Source: an uncultured Mycoplasmatota bacterium
GTDB taxonomy: Bacteria > Bacillota_I > Bacilli_A > RF39 > UBA660
Direction of reading: 5' to 3'
Assembly: GCA_946494435.1 (NCBI GenBank)
Contig: CAMMBO010000025.1
Location: 1 to 12,300 of the forward strand
Length of the DNA: 12,300 nt
A program made the position numbers and the translations under genes. Positions within the stretch are counted from its first letter, which is position 1, and each line of letters starts with the position of its first letter. This document shows positions 1 to 5,498 of this stretch, one piece after another. Under the pieces are notes generated by a model. That model saw only the letters and a list, made by a program, of their open reading frames with translations, had not been told where the DNA came from and searched no databases.

Positions 1-19
1 GGTCGTTGTTTTTATTTTG

Positions 20-892
20 TCAAATTGTAAGATTTATTTTTGAAAATTCCCTTATGTCCTCTTGCTTGGGGTCTTCAGTTAAGCGATGTATTACAATTTT
101 AGGATTAAGATACTCTAGTTGCTTCACTACTATATTAACATATTCTTCTTTGGTTAGAATATGAAATTTATGTTTTTGATAATATTTTTCTAAAGGTGTG
201 TCTTTTAATACTCCTAGCATATGTATTTTTATACCATCGATATTTAAGTCATTTAAATGTTTAACTGTATCAATCATCATATCTTCTGTTTCATAGGGAA
301 GACCATTAATGATATGAACAACGACATTAATATTTCGCATCTTTAATATTTTGACCATCTTATCAAAGTTATCAAGACTAGAGCATCTATTAATTAGTTT
401 ACTTGTCTTTTCATGGATAGTTTGTAATCCTAATTCTACGATTAGATAAGTTCTTTTACTAATATCTTCTAGGTAGTCTAAACATTCATCTGTGATAGAA
501 TCACTTCTAGTAGCGATAGATAGACCAATACAATCATCTCTATTTATAAAAGGTTCAAAGCACTCTTTAAGTCTTTCTATAGGTGCATAAGTATTAGTAT
601 TCGCTTGAAAGTAAGCGATGAACTTGGCATTAGGCCATTTCCTTTGCATAGTCTTTTTTCCTTTTTCAAACTGAGTTATTAAATCTTCTTTAGGGTTTCC
701 TGCATATTCACCACTACCTAATTTAGAACAATAGATACAACCACCAATCCCGACTTTTCCATCGATATTAGGACAAGTAAAGTTAGCATTTAAACTTACT
801 TTACAGACTTTAGAGTTAAATTTTTCTTTATAATAATAAGTTAAGGTGTGGTATCTTTTATTATCACTTGTATATTTAAATTTATTTTCCAT
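20..892 (-). CDS. Radical SAM protein, YtqA/TIGR01212-like
   Basis: A 290-residue protein with a radical SAM cluster motif near the N-terminus: C40, C52 and C55 (CX11CX2C, in the context FTCPNIDGK...GGCIYC), which would hold a 4Fe-4S cluster that cleaves S-adenosylmethionine. The long first spacing, the N-terminal HTLTYYYKEKF segment, the later ANTNTYAP motif and the length fit the YtqA/TIGR01212 family. That family is related to Elp3-type radical SAM enzymes but lacks the acetyltransferase domain. Its substrate is not settled; a nucleic-acid or tRNA modification role is often suggested by relationship only. The protein should be cytoplasmic. The start is ATG, preceded on the minus strand by AGGAG about 6 nt upstream. 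The first 11 bases overlap the end of the patatin-like gene, so the two are translated from one message and probably coupled. The stop is TGA. An extra Cys (C30) lies upstream of the motif. Family assignment is firm, function is not. Confidence 0.9.
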   Translation of the reverse strand: MENKFKYTSDNKRYHTLTYYYKEKFNSKVCKVSLNANFTCPNIDGKVGIGGCIYCSKLGSGEYAGNPKEDLITQFEKGKKTMQRKWPNAKFIAYFQANTNTYAPIERLKECFEPFINRDDCIGLSIATRSDSITDECLDYLEDISKRTYLIVELGLQTIHEKTSKLINRCSSLDNFDKMVKILKMRNINVVVHIINGLPYETEDMMIDTVKHLNDLNIDGIKIHMLGVLKDTPLEKYYQKHKFHILTKEEYVNIVVKQLEYLNPKIVIHRLTEDPKQEDIREFSKINLTI

Positions 893-2021
893 ATTCTACT
901 CCTAATATTTGTAAGTACTTGGCTAGTTTATATTCTTTAGAAAAGACTTTACTTAGTTTTTTAGGGTTTTTACCATTTTCTAAATGACTTAAGAAAAATA
1001 ATATTAAAGTTTTAGAGTTAATCTTTTTTGTTAAACTCTTTATATTTTTTATTGTCTTTTTATCTAGGGCATCTTCTAATTCTATTTTCTTATTTAGTTC
1101 TCTTATAAAGCTCTTAAAATTATATATTTTTGTTTCATCTAACTTAAAAGATTTACCTAGTTGTTCTATAGATGCTAAGAAACTTTTTTCAGTAGGGTCT
1201 AATAAAATATCTTTATTATTTAGATAATACTTATTAATAGTATTCTTTCTGAAGGTAAATTTATTACCATCTAGCTTTTTAAAAGCTTTTAGGGTATCAT
1301 TATAACCTAATTTAGCATTTATTCTAGCTGCTTCTTCATTAAAGTTTAAGAAGAAAGAGATGTTATTTCTAGGTTTTATTATAATACTATCTATTTGTTT
1401 ACTTACTTTTTTCTTAAAGCCTGGGGCTCCTAAATCAACAATTATTAGGGATTCTGCACCTAGTTCGATAGCAAGTTCTATAGGTAAGTTATCATAATAA
1501 CCACCATCTATATATTTATCTCCATCTATTTCTTTCATTTTAAAAGCAGGAAAACAGGTTGCAGAAGCCATTAGATAGTCAATTAACTTATCTTCAGGGA
1601 TAGTATCTTTAGTTAAGATTAAAGGCTTTCTAGTAGTAAAATTATAAGTAATTAGTCCAAAATCAATTCTACTGTTGTAAAACTTTCTTTTATTAACAGA
1701 CTCTTCTAGAATAGTTTCTATTCTTTTAATATCCATACCACCATTTTTGATAAAATTACTGCCAAATAGTTTAAGAATATCTATTTCTTTATTGGATTTA
1801 GGTAGTTTATTAAAAAGATACTCTAGATTTATTCTTTTCCATATTCTTTTCGCTTTAAAATAAGAGTTTTCACACATGAAGACACCATTTAAAGCACCAA
1901 TAGATGTGCCTGTTACAATATCATATTTAATATGTAGTTCTCTTAAGGCTTTCCAGACACCTAATTGGTAACTTCCTTTAGCACCTCCACCAGATAAGAC
2001 AACTGCTGTTTTCAAATACAT
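882..2021 (-). CDS. Patatin-like phospholipase family protein
   Basis: A 379-residue lipid acyl hydrolase of the patatin family (RssA/YchK-like N-terminal domain). Visible are the oxyanion-hole motif GGGAKG at residues 11-16, the nucleophile elbow GTSIG (S40) and the catalytic Asp in DGGYYDNLP (D172), which together give the Ser-Asp dyad. The family releases fatty acids from phospholipids or other acyl lipids; the substrate here is unknown. There is no signal peptide, so it is probably cytoplasmic or membrane-peripheral. The C-terminal half (about residues 215-379) is Lys/Leu/Ile-rich and shows no domain I recognise. I chose the ATG at 2021 because AAAGG lies just upstream; a TTG four codons earlier (2033) is in frame but has no ribosome binding site. 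The stop codon overlaps the start of the radical SAM gene by 11 bp. A TATAAT box just upstream (2040-2045) is the likely promoter. Confidence 0.9.
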   Translation of the reverse strand: MYLKTAVVLSGGGAKGSYQLGVWKALRELHIKYDIVTGTSIGALNGVFMCENSYFKAKRIWKRINLEYLFNKLPKSNKEIDILKLFGSNFIKNGGMDIKRIETILEESVNKRKFYNSRIDFGLITYNFTTRKPLILTKDTIPEDKLIDYLMASATCFPAFKMKEIDGDKYIDGGYYDNLPIELAIELGAESLIIVDLGAPGFKKKVSKQIDSIIIKPRNNISFFLNFNEEAARINAKLGYNDTLKAFKKLDGNKFTFRKNTINKYYLNNKDILLDPTEKSFLASIEQLGKSFKLDETKIYNFKSFIRELNKKIELEDALDKKTIKNIKSLTKKINSKTLILFFLSHLENGKNPKKLSKVFSKEYKLAKYLQILGVEYGK

Positions 2022-2039
2022 CACGCCTTTCAAGAGCTT

Positions 2040-2068
2040 ATTATATCATAGTTTAAAAGAATTAAAAA
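2040..2068 (-). promoter_or_regulatory. Promoter for the patatin/radical SAM operon
   Basis: On the minus strand a perfect TATAAT (-10, plus-strand positions 2040-2045) is followed upstream by a 17-nt spacer and a weak -35 TTTTTA (2063-2068). Transcription would begin near 2033, giving a leader of about 12 nt. The -10 is strong and the -35 poor. It overlaps the divergent promoter for the carboxypeptidase gene. Confidence 0.55.
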
Positions 2069-2073
2069 CTATG
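2047..2073. promoter_or_regulatory. Inverted repeat between divergent promoters, putative operator
   Basis: CATAGTTT (2047-2054) and its exact reverse complement AAACTATG (2066-2073) are separated by 11 bp of A/T-rich sequence. The repeat is centred between the two divergent -10 boxes and covers both -35/spacer regions. That is where a dimeric repressor, or a regulator of both directions, would bind. It has no adjacent T-run of the kind expected of an intrinsic terminator. An 8-bp match can arise by chance in AT-rich DNA. Confidence 0.4.
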
Positions 2074-2080
2074 TTATACT
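2052..2080 (+). promoter_or_regulatory. Promoter for the VanY-type carboxypeptidase gene
   Basis: The -35 TTTAAA (2052-2057) is followed by a 17-nt spacer and the -10 TATACT (2075-2080), with a predicted start near 2087. The leader to the ATG at 2105 would be only about 18 nt and contains a poor ribosome binding site (GTGTGG), suggesting modest translation. Confidence 0.5.
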
Positions 2081-2104
2081 TTTATTAGAAAGTAGTGTGG
2101 TTTA

Positions 2105-3235
2105 ATGACAAAGAAAAGAAAATTGAAATTAAAAAGTAGTGCAAGAAAACCTTTAGTAATAATTAGTGCGGTTGTTGTAGTTATAATTATTATTTTAGCA
2201 TTTTATTTTAATAGAATAGGAGAACTTAAGAATTTAGGATATAGTGAAGAGGCAGCGAAGAGTATTATCTTTAAGTTTAAGTATTCTTATATTATGGATA
2301 TAGGAGAGAATAAGACTTTAAATGCGGCTTTTGAAAGTGATGATTATATAGAAGATAATCTTGATAATTATGCTAAGATTGATTATGAAAATCAGAAACA
2401 TTTAATTAGAAATATTAATAAATTATTAGATAAAGGTTATAGTGTTAATGAAGTTAATTTAATTATTTCTAAAGGTGATGATAAATCGGTTAGTGACTTT
2501 ACGAAAAGAGATAAAGTTAAGTATATAGAAGAGTTTTTATCTGTTGATTTTGCAAAACTTGAGAATTTAGATAGATATGTAGAGTATCAAGATAAAGAAA
2601 ATGATGATGCTGAGACTACTGTTTTATATGTCAATATGGATTTTGATAAAGAAGATTATGTAGACCCTTTAGTTATAGATGATTTTGATGATTATGTACT
2701 TGTTAATAAGCATAGACAACTTAGTAGTAAATATGTTCCTGATGATTTAGTTACTATTGATGATGAGTATGTTAAAGCAGATGGGAAAGTTAAAATAGAA
2801 AGAAATGTAGCGAAGGCTTTTTATGCTATGGCTGAGGCTGCTTCTAAAGAGGGAATGGAATTAATGGTTAGTTCTGGGTATCGAAGTTATAAAGATCAAG
2901 AAGAAGTTACTAATACATATTTGGAACTTTATGGACAAAATTATGTAGATAATTATGTAGCTAAACCTGGTTTTTCAGAACATCAAACAGCTATGAGTTT
3001 AGATGTTGCTAGTAAGTCTGTAGATACTTTTGTTAATAGTGATGAATATGTTTGGATGATGGATAATGCTTATAAGTATGGTTTTATATTAAGATATCCT
3101 AGAAGTAAAGAAGATATAACAGGGTATAAGTGTGAAGCATGGCATTATCGTTATGTTGGTAAGAAAATTGCTAAATATATTCATGATAATAATATTACTT
3201 ATGATGAGTATTATGTAATGTTTTTAGATGATTAG
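2105..3235 (+). CDS. Membrane-anchored D-alanyl-D-alanine carboxypeptidase, VanY/M15B type
   Basis: A 376-residue zinc peptidase that should trim terminal D-Ala from peptidoglycan stem peptides outside the membrane. A Lys/Arg-rich start (residues 1-15) is followed by one hydrophobic segment (about 17-35) with no evident cleavage site, giving an N-terminally anchored extracellular protein. Residues 36-230 form an acidic stalk or accessory region that I do not recognise. The catalytic domain occupies about 230-370: SGYRSYKDQ (257-265), PGFSEHQTAMSLD (zinc ligands H293 and D300) and EAWHYRYVG (catalytic E344, ligand H347). The usual SxHxxGxAxD motif has Ala in place of Gly and Ser in place of Ala, conservative changes that leave all ligands intact. 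The gene stands alone, with its own promoter and no van regulatory or resistance genes beside it, so wall remodelling is likelier than glycopeptide resistance. Confidence 0.9.
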   Translation: MTKKRKLKLKSSARKPLVIISAVVVVIIIILAFYFNRIGELKNLGYSEEAAKSIIFKFKYSYIMDIGENKTLNAAFESDDYIEDNLDNYAKIDYENQKHLIRNINKLLDKGYSVNEVNLIISKGDDKSVSDFTKRDKVKYIEEFLSVDFAKLENLDRYVEYQDKENDDAETTVLYVNMDFDKEDYVDPLVIDDFDDYVLVNKHRQLSSKYVPDDLVTIDDEYVKADGKVKIERNVAKAFYAMAEAASKEGMELMVSSGYRSYKDQEEVTNTYLELYGQNYVDNYVAKPGFSEHQTAMSLDVASKSVDTFVNSDEYVWMMDNAYKYGFILRYPRSKEDITGYKCEAWHYRYVGKKIAKYIHDNNITYDEYYVMFLDD

Positions 3236-3238
3236 TAA

Positions 3239-3267
3239 TTGTTAAATAAAGGACAGTATGTTAATAT
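3239..3267 (+). promoter_or_regulatory. Promoter for the 3302-3457 small ORF/leader RNA
   Basis: TTGTTA (3239-3244), a spacer of exactly 17 nt and TAATAT (3262-3267). The predicted transcript starts near 3274, beyond the carboxypeptidase stop at 3235, so this would be a separate short transcript. Its architecture matches the promoter at 3490-3518, with the same -10 hexamer and spacer length. Confidence 0.5.
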
Positions 3268-3301
3268 ATAGATAACAAAGATAAAGAAAGAAGGAATGAA
3301 T

Positions 3302-3457
3302 ATGGCAAATTTAATTTATCAGGGTAAAATAAATCGTCAATTCTGGGGTAAAATTATGAAAAAGTTATGTTCACAATATGTTACCCCCGGGGGGTGCTTA
3401 AATTACCAGAATGGTAGTTTAATTACTTTCTTTCATAATGTAAGAAGAATAGAGTAG
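3302..3457 (+). CDS. Small ORF of 51 codons, unknown, possibly a leader peptide
   Basis: An ATG preceded by AAGGA (3291-3295) at a 6-nt spacing opens 51 codons ending in TAG. The peptide begins MANLIYQGKINRQFW, has two Cys and a TPGGC segment, and resembles no family I know. In favour of it being real are its own promoter, a good ribosome binding site and a terminator-like hairpin overlapping the stop. Against it, the frame runs through a C5G6 palindrome and a strong hairpin, so the transcript may be a structured RNA and the reading frame incidental. It lies between the carboxypeptidase gene and the variable surface-protein gene, in otherwise empty DNA. Confidence 0.35.
   Translation: MANLIYQGKINRQFWGKIMKKLCSQYVTPGGCLNYQNGSLITFFHNVRRIE
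3384..3394. repeat. C5G6 palindromic tract
   Basis: Five C (3384-3388) followed directly by six G (3389-3394), a perfect 10-bp palindrome plus one G. It is a striking GC-only block in a region otherwise made almost wholly of A and T. It lies inside the 51-codon ORF. Such tracts can slip during replication or act as a recombination or protein-binding site, but which applies here cannot be told from sequence alone. Confidence 0.7.
3398..3422 (+). other. Strong 11-bp RNA hairpin with GAA loop
   Basis: TTAAATTACCA (3398-3408), loop GAA (3409-3411), TGGTAGTTTAA (3412-3422). All eleven positions pair as RNA, with one U-G wobble. It follows the C5G6 block by 3 nt. There is no T-run immediately after it, so it is not a standard intrinsic terminator; it may be a structural element of a short RNA. 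Confidence 0.6.
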
Positions 3458-3474
3458 AAGTATTCTATTCTTTT
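3445..3474 (+). terminator. Probable intrinsic terminator of the short 3274-3474 transcript
   Basis: AAGAATAGA (3445-3453), a 10-nt loop and TCTATTCTT (3464-3472) give a perfect 9-bp stem. The stem's last Ts run into TT and then A, so the T-run is TTTT at 3471-3474. The stem is AT-rich and the T-run short, so efficiency may be modest. It separates the small ORF from the promoter at 3490. Confidence 0.5.
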
Positions 3475-3489
3475 ATAATGTCAAAATAA

Positions 3490-3518
3490 TTGATAAAGAA
3501 TATTTTATATGCTAATAT
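3490..3518 (+). promoter_or_regulatory. Promoter for the variable surface-protein gene
   Basis: TTGATA (-35, 3490-3495), a spacer of exactly 17 nt and TAATAT (-10, 3513-3518). The predicted start is near 3525, leaving a leader of about 54 nt before the ATG at 3579. Confidence 0.6.
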
Positions 3519-3526
3519 AAAAAGGT

Positions 3527-3555
3527 ATAAGAATAAGACTTGTAGATAAGAATAA
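3527..3555 (+). repeat. 10-bp direct repeat in the 5' leader
   Basis: ATAAGAATAA occurs at 3527-3536 and again at 3546-3555, 19 bp apart start to start, within the predicted untranslated leader of the surface-protein gene. Two near-helical-turn spaced copies could be a regulator site. Low sequence complexity makes chance duplication possible. Confidence 0.4.
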
Positions 3556-3578
3556 ATAGTATGAAAAGAGGTATAGAT

Positions 3579-5369
3579 ATGGAAATAAAAAGAAAAGAGA
3601 AAGAGAAGGTATTAATTATAAGTATAATAATAGTTTTAATATTAGTACTAGCAGTATCATTTGCCTATTTTAGAACAGAACTATATGGAACAGACCAGAT
3701 AGTAAAAGTAGGAAAGTTAGAACTAGTACTTGATGAGACTAGTGAAGGAATAAGTTTAGAAAATGCTATAGGACTAAGAGATGATGAAGGAATGAAGTTA
3801 ACCCCATCAACCTTTAAATTAATAAATAATGGAAATAAGGCTGTAGATTATACAATATATTTAGATGATAATACTATAGGAGAGACTGATACTAGAATAG
3901 AAGATAAGTATTTAAAGTATAATTTAAATAAAAATGGTACTGACAGTGGAGCGATGCTTCTTACTACAACAGGAACTAGTCCTAATAGAGTCTTTGATTC
4001 TGGAACAATAGAAGGAGGAGGAACAAATACATATAGTTTAAATCTATGGATAACAGATCAAGTAGATGGAAACTACTCTGGACAAGTATTTAGTGGTAAA
4101 TTAAGGGTAGAAGTAAGTCAAGAAAGACAAAAACCAAATGAGCCAGTACTTGATGGTGGAATGATCGCAGTTACTTATAATGGAACAGATTGGGTAAAGA
4201 CAGATATAAATAATAATTGGTATAATTATGAAGAGCAAAAGTGGGCAAATGCTGTAACAGTATCAAGTGATACAAGAGATAGTTATCTTAGTGCAGATGT
4301 AGGTACAGTTATATCAATGGAAGATATAGAGACAATGTGGGTATGGATACCAAGATATAGTTATACTATAGGAAGTGAAGATGGAACAAATTATTATGGA
4401 AAGCAAGGAGACTATTTAGATAGTACTCCTACATGGGGCTTACCAGGAGAGATAGATGTAAAGTTTGTAAGCAAAGATTCTAAGGATAGGGGAACAGCAA
4501 AGTATGTAGTAAGGGATGGAATACAATCTAATAGTTGGTACACTCCAGATGCCTTTACTTTTGGTGATGAAGAGTTAAGTGGAATCTGGGTAGGAAAGTT
4601 TGAGACGAGTAATACAACACAGAGTCCAATTAATAGTACAACACCAGACCCAATAATAAAACCAAATGTAACAAGTTGGAGAAATATAAATGTAAGTAAT
4701 GCCTTTAATGTAAGTTTAAAATTGAATGATGAAGGAAATAGATATGGCTTTACATCAAATGTAGATACTCATATGATGAAGAATAGTGAATGGGCTATAG
4801 TTGCCTATTTATCCCAAAGTAGATATGGAAAGTTAGGCAATACTAGTTTTAGTGGAGATAATAAAGAAGTATATCAGAATAAATCGGATCAATATATAAC
4901 AGGCTGTAGCTATGGGAGTCCAAGTAATGGAAATACAGATTATGGATGTCAATATACCTATGATATAGATATAAATGGAACAGGAGCCAGTACAACAGGA
5001 ACAATCTATGGAGTATATGATATGAGTGGTGGAGCCTGGGAATATGTAATGGGAAACTATAATGATTCAGTTTCAAATTCTGGTTTTGTATCAATGCCAG
5101 AATCAAAATATTATGATAAATATTATGGAAACAATTTATTAACAGCATGTAATGGCAGTGAATGTTTATCTCATGGATTATCAGAGACAAGTAGATGGTA
5201 TAGTGATTTTGAAAGTTGGATGAGTGAAACTTATTCATGGTTCACTCGAAGTGGCCATTATTATGATTCCTATGCTGCGGGAATATTCTTTATTTATACT
5301 CTCACTGGTGGGCTTGATTCTAATTATAATCGTTCTTTTCGTCTTGTAATGAGTGCAACTAATTCATAA
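3579..5369 (+). CDS. Secreted FGE/C-type-lectin-fold protein with DGR-like variable C-terminus
   Basis: A 596-residue surface protein. A basic start and hydrophobic segment (residues 11-31, ending VSFAYF) resemble SipW-dependent TasA/CalY signals. Residues 32-180 look like a TasA-type beta domain. From about 250 the chain matches the FGE-sulfatase (SUMF1) fold: MWVWIPRYSY (253-262), MKNSEWAIVAYLSQSRYG (400-417), GVYDMSGGAWEYVMG (478-492), WFTRSGHYYDS (554-564) and the terminal RSFRLV (585-590). Paired Cys (443/457, 524/529) could form disulfides outside the cell. This fold carries the hypervariable region of many DGR targets, where it binds ligands; enzymatic sulfatase activation is unlikely for a secreted, anchored protein. 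I chose the ATG at 3579 because AGAGGT lies 7 nt upstream, whereas the in-frame ATG at 3561 has none. It has its own promoter and terminator. Fold confidence is good; the DGR link is inference. Confidence 0.8.
   Translation: MEIKRKEKEKVLIISIIIVLILVLAVSFAYFRTELYGTDQIVKVGKLELVLDETSEGISLENAIGLRDDEGMKLTPSTFKLINNGNKAVDYTIYLDDNTIGETDTRIEDKYLKYNLNKNGTDSGAMLLTTTGTSPNRVFDSGTIEGGGTNTYSLNLWITDQVDGNYSGQVFSGKLRVEVSQERQKPNEPVLDGGMIAVTYNGTDWVKTDINNNWYNYEEQKWANAVTVSSDTRDSYLSADVGTVISMEDIETMWVWIPRYSYTIGSEDGTNYYGKQGDYLDSTPTWGLPGEIDVKFVSKDSKDRGTAKYVVRDGIQSNSWYTPDAFTFGDEELSGIWVGKFETSNTTQSPINSTTPDPIIKPNVTSWRNINVSNAFNVSLKLNDEGNRYGFTSNVDTHMMKNSEWAIVAYLSQSRYGKLGNTSFSGDNKEVYQNKSDQYITGCSYGSPSNGNTDYGCQYTYDIDINGTGASTTGTIYGVYDMSGGAWEYVMGNYNDSVSNSGFVSMPESKYYDKYYGNNLLTACNGSECLSHGLSETSRWYSDFESWMSETYSWFTRSGHYYDSYAAGIFFIYTLTGGLDSNYNRSFRLVMSATNS
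5238..5366 (+). other. Candidate DGR variable-region cassette
   Basis: Codons 554-596 of the surface protein differ sharply from the rest. All three Arg codons are CGN (R557, R585, R588), while all 15 earlier Arg codons are AGA or AGG. Leu is CTC or CTT, and GGC, TCC and GCG appear. Residues 560-584 are rich in H, Y, D, S, F, I, T and N, and apart from A567, G568, I569 and G578 every codon there ends in T or C (NNY). That is the pattern expected when AAY codons of a template repeat are adenine-mutagenised. The conserved framework (WFTRSG, AAG, RSFRLV) around them fits a VR in an FGE fold, placed at the extreme 3' end of the gene as is usual. No template repeat is visible here. Confidence 0.5.
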
Positions 5370-5387
5370 ATACTTAAATATTCTATG

Positions 5388-5418
5388 AGAAATTATATCT
5401 TTTGATATGATTTCTTTT
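5388..5418 (+). terminator. Intrinsic terminator of the surface-protein gene
   Basis: AGAAATTATATC (5388-5399), loop TTTT, GATATGATTTCT (5404-5415): a 12-bp stem with one U-G wobble, followed by TTT. It lies 19 nt beyond the stop codon and isolates the gene from the glycosidase. Confidence 0.75.
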
Positions 5419-5460
5419 AGTTACTATAGATAGTTTTATCTTTTCTTCTTCTTTTATTTG

Positions 5461-5469
5461 TGATAAAAT
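5461..5469 (+). promoter_or_regulatory. Extended -10 promoter for the GH31 gene
   Basis: TGATAAAAT is an extended -10 (TG-n-TAAAAT). No good -35 is found at the usual distance (TTTTCT at 5441-5446). The predicted start is near 5476, about 23 nt before the chosen ATG. Confidence 0.4.
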
Positions 5470-5498
5470 TAAAGAGAATAAAAGGATGGGTGAAGATT

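Noticed and set aside
2105..3235. A vancomycin-resistance vanY locus
   Set aside because: The enzyme is VanY-like, but no vanR/S, vanH/A/X or related genes are adjacent; a housekeeping wall carboxypeptidase explains it.
4849..5238. Minus-strand open frame of 129 codons inside the surface-protein gene
   Set aside because: It is the antisense of a Tyr/Asn/Ser-rich coding region; the product is a low-complexity His/Leu/Tyr string with no ribosome binding site or known domain.
3236..5460. A complete diversity-generating retroelement in this window
   Set aside because: No reverse transcriptase motif (such as the YxDD-type box), Avd-like gene or second copy of the C-terminal cassette can be found on either strand, so only a candidate target is claimed.
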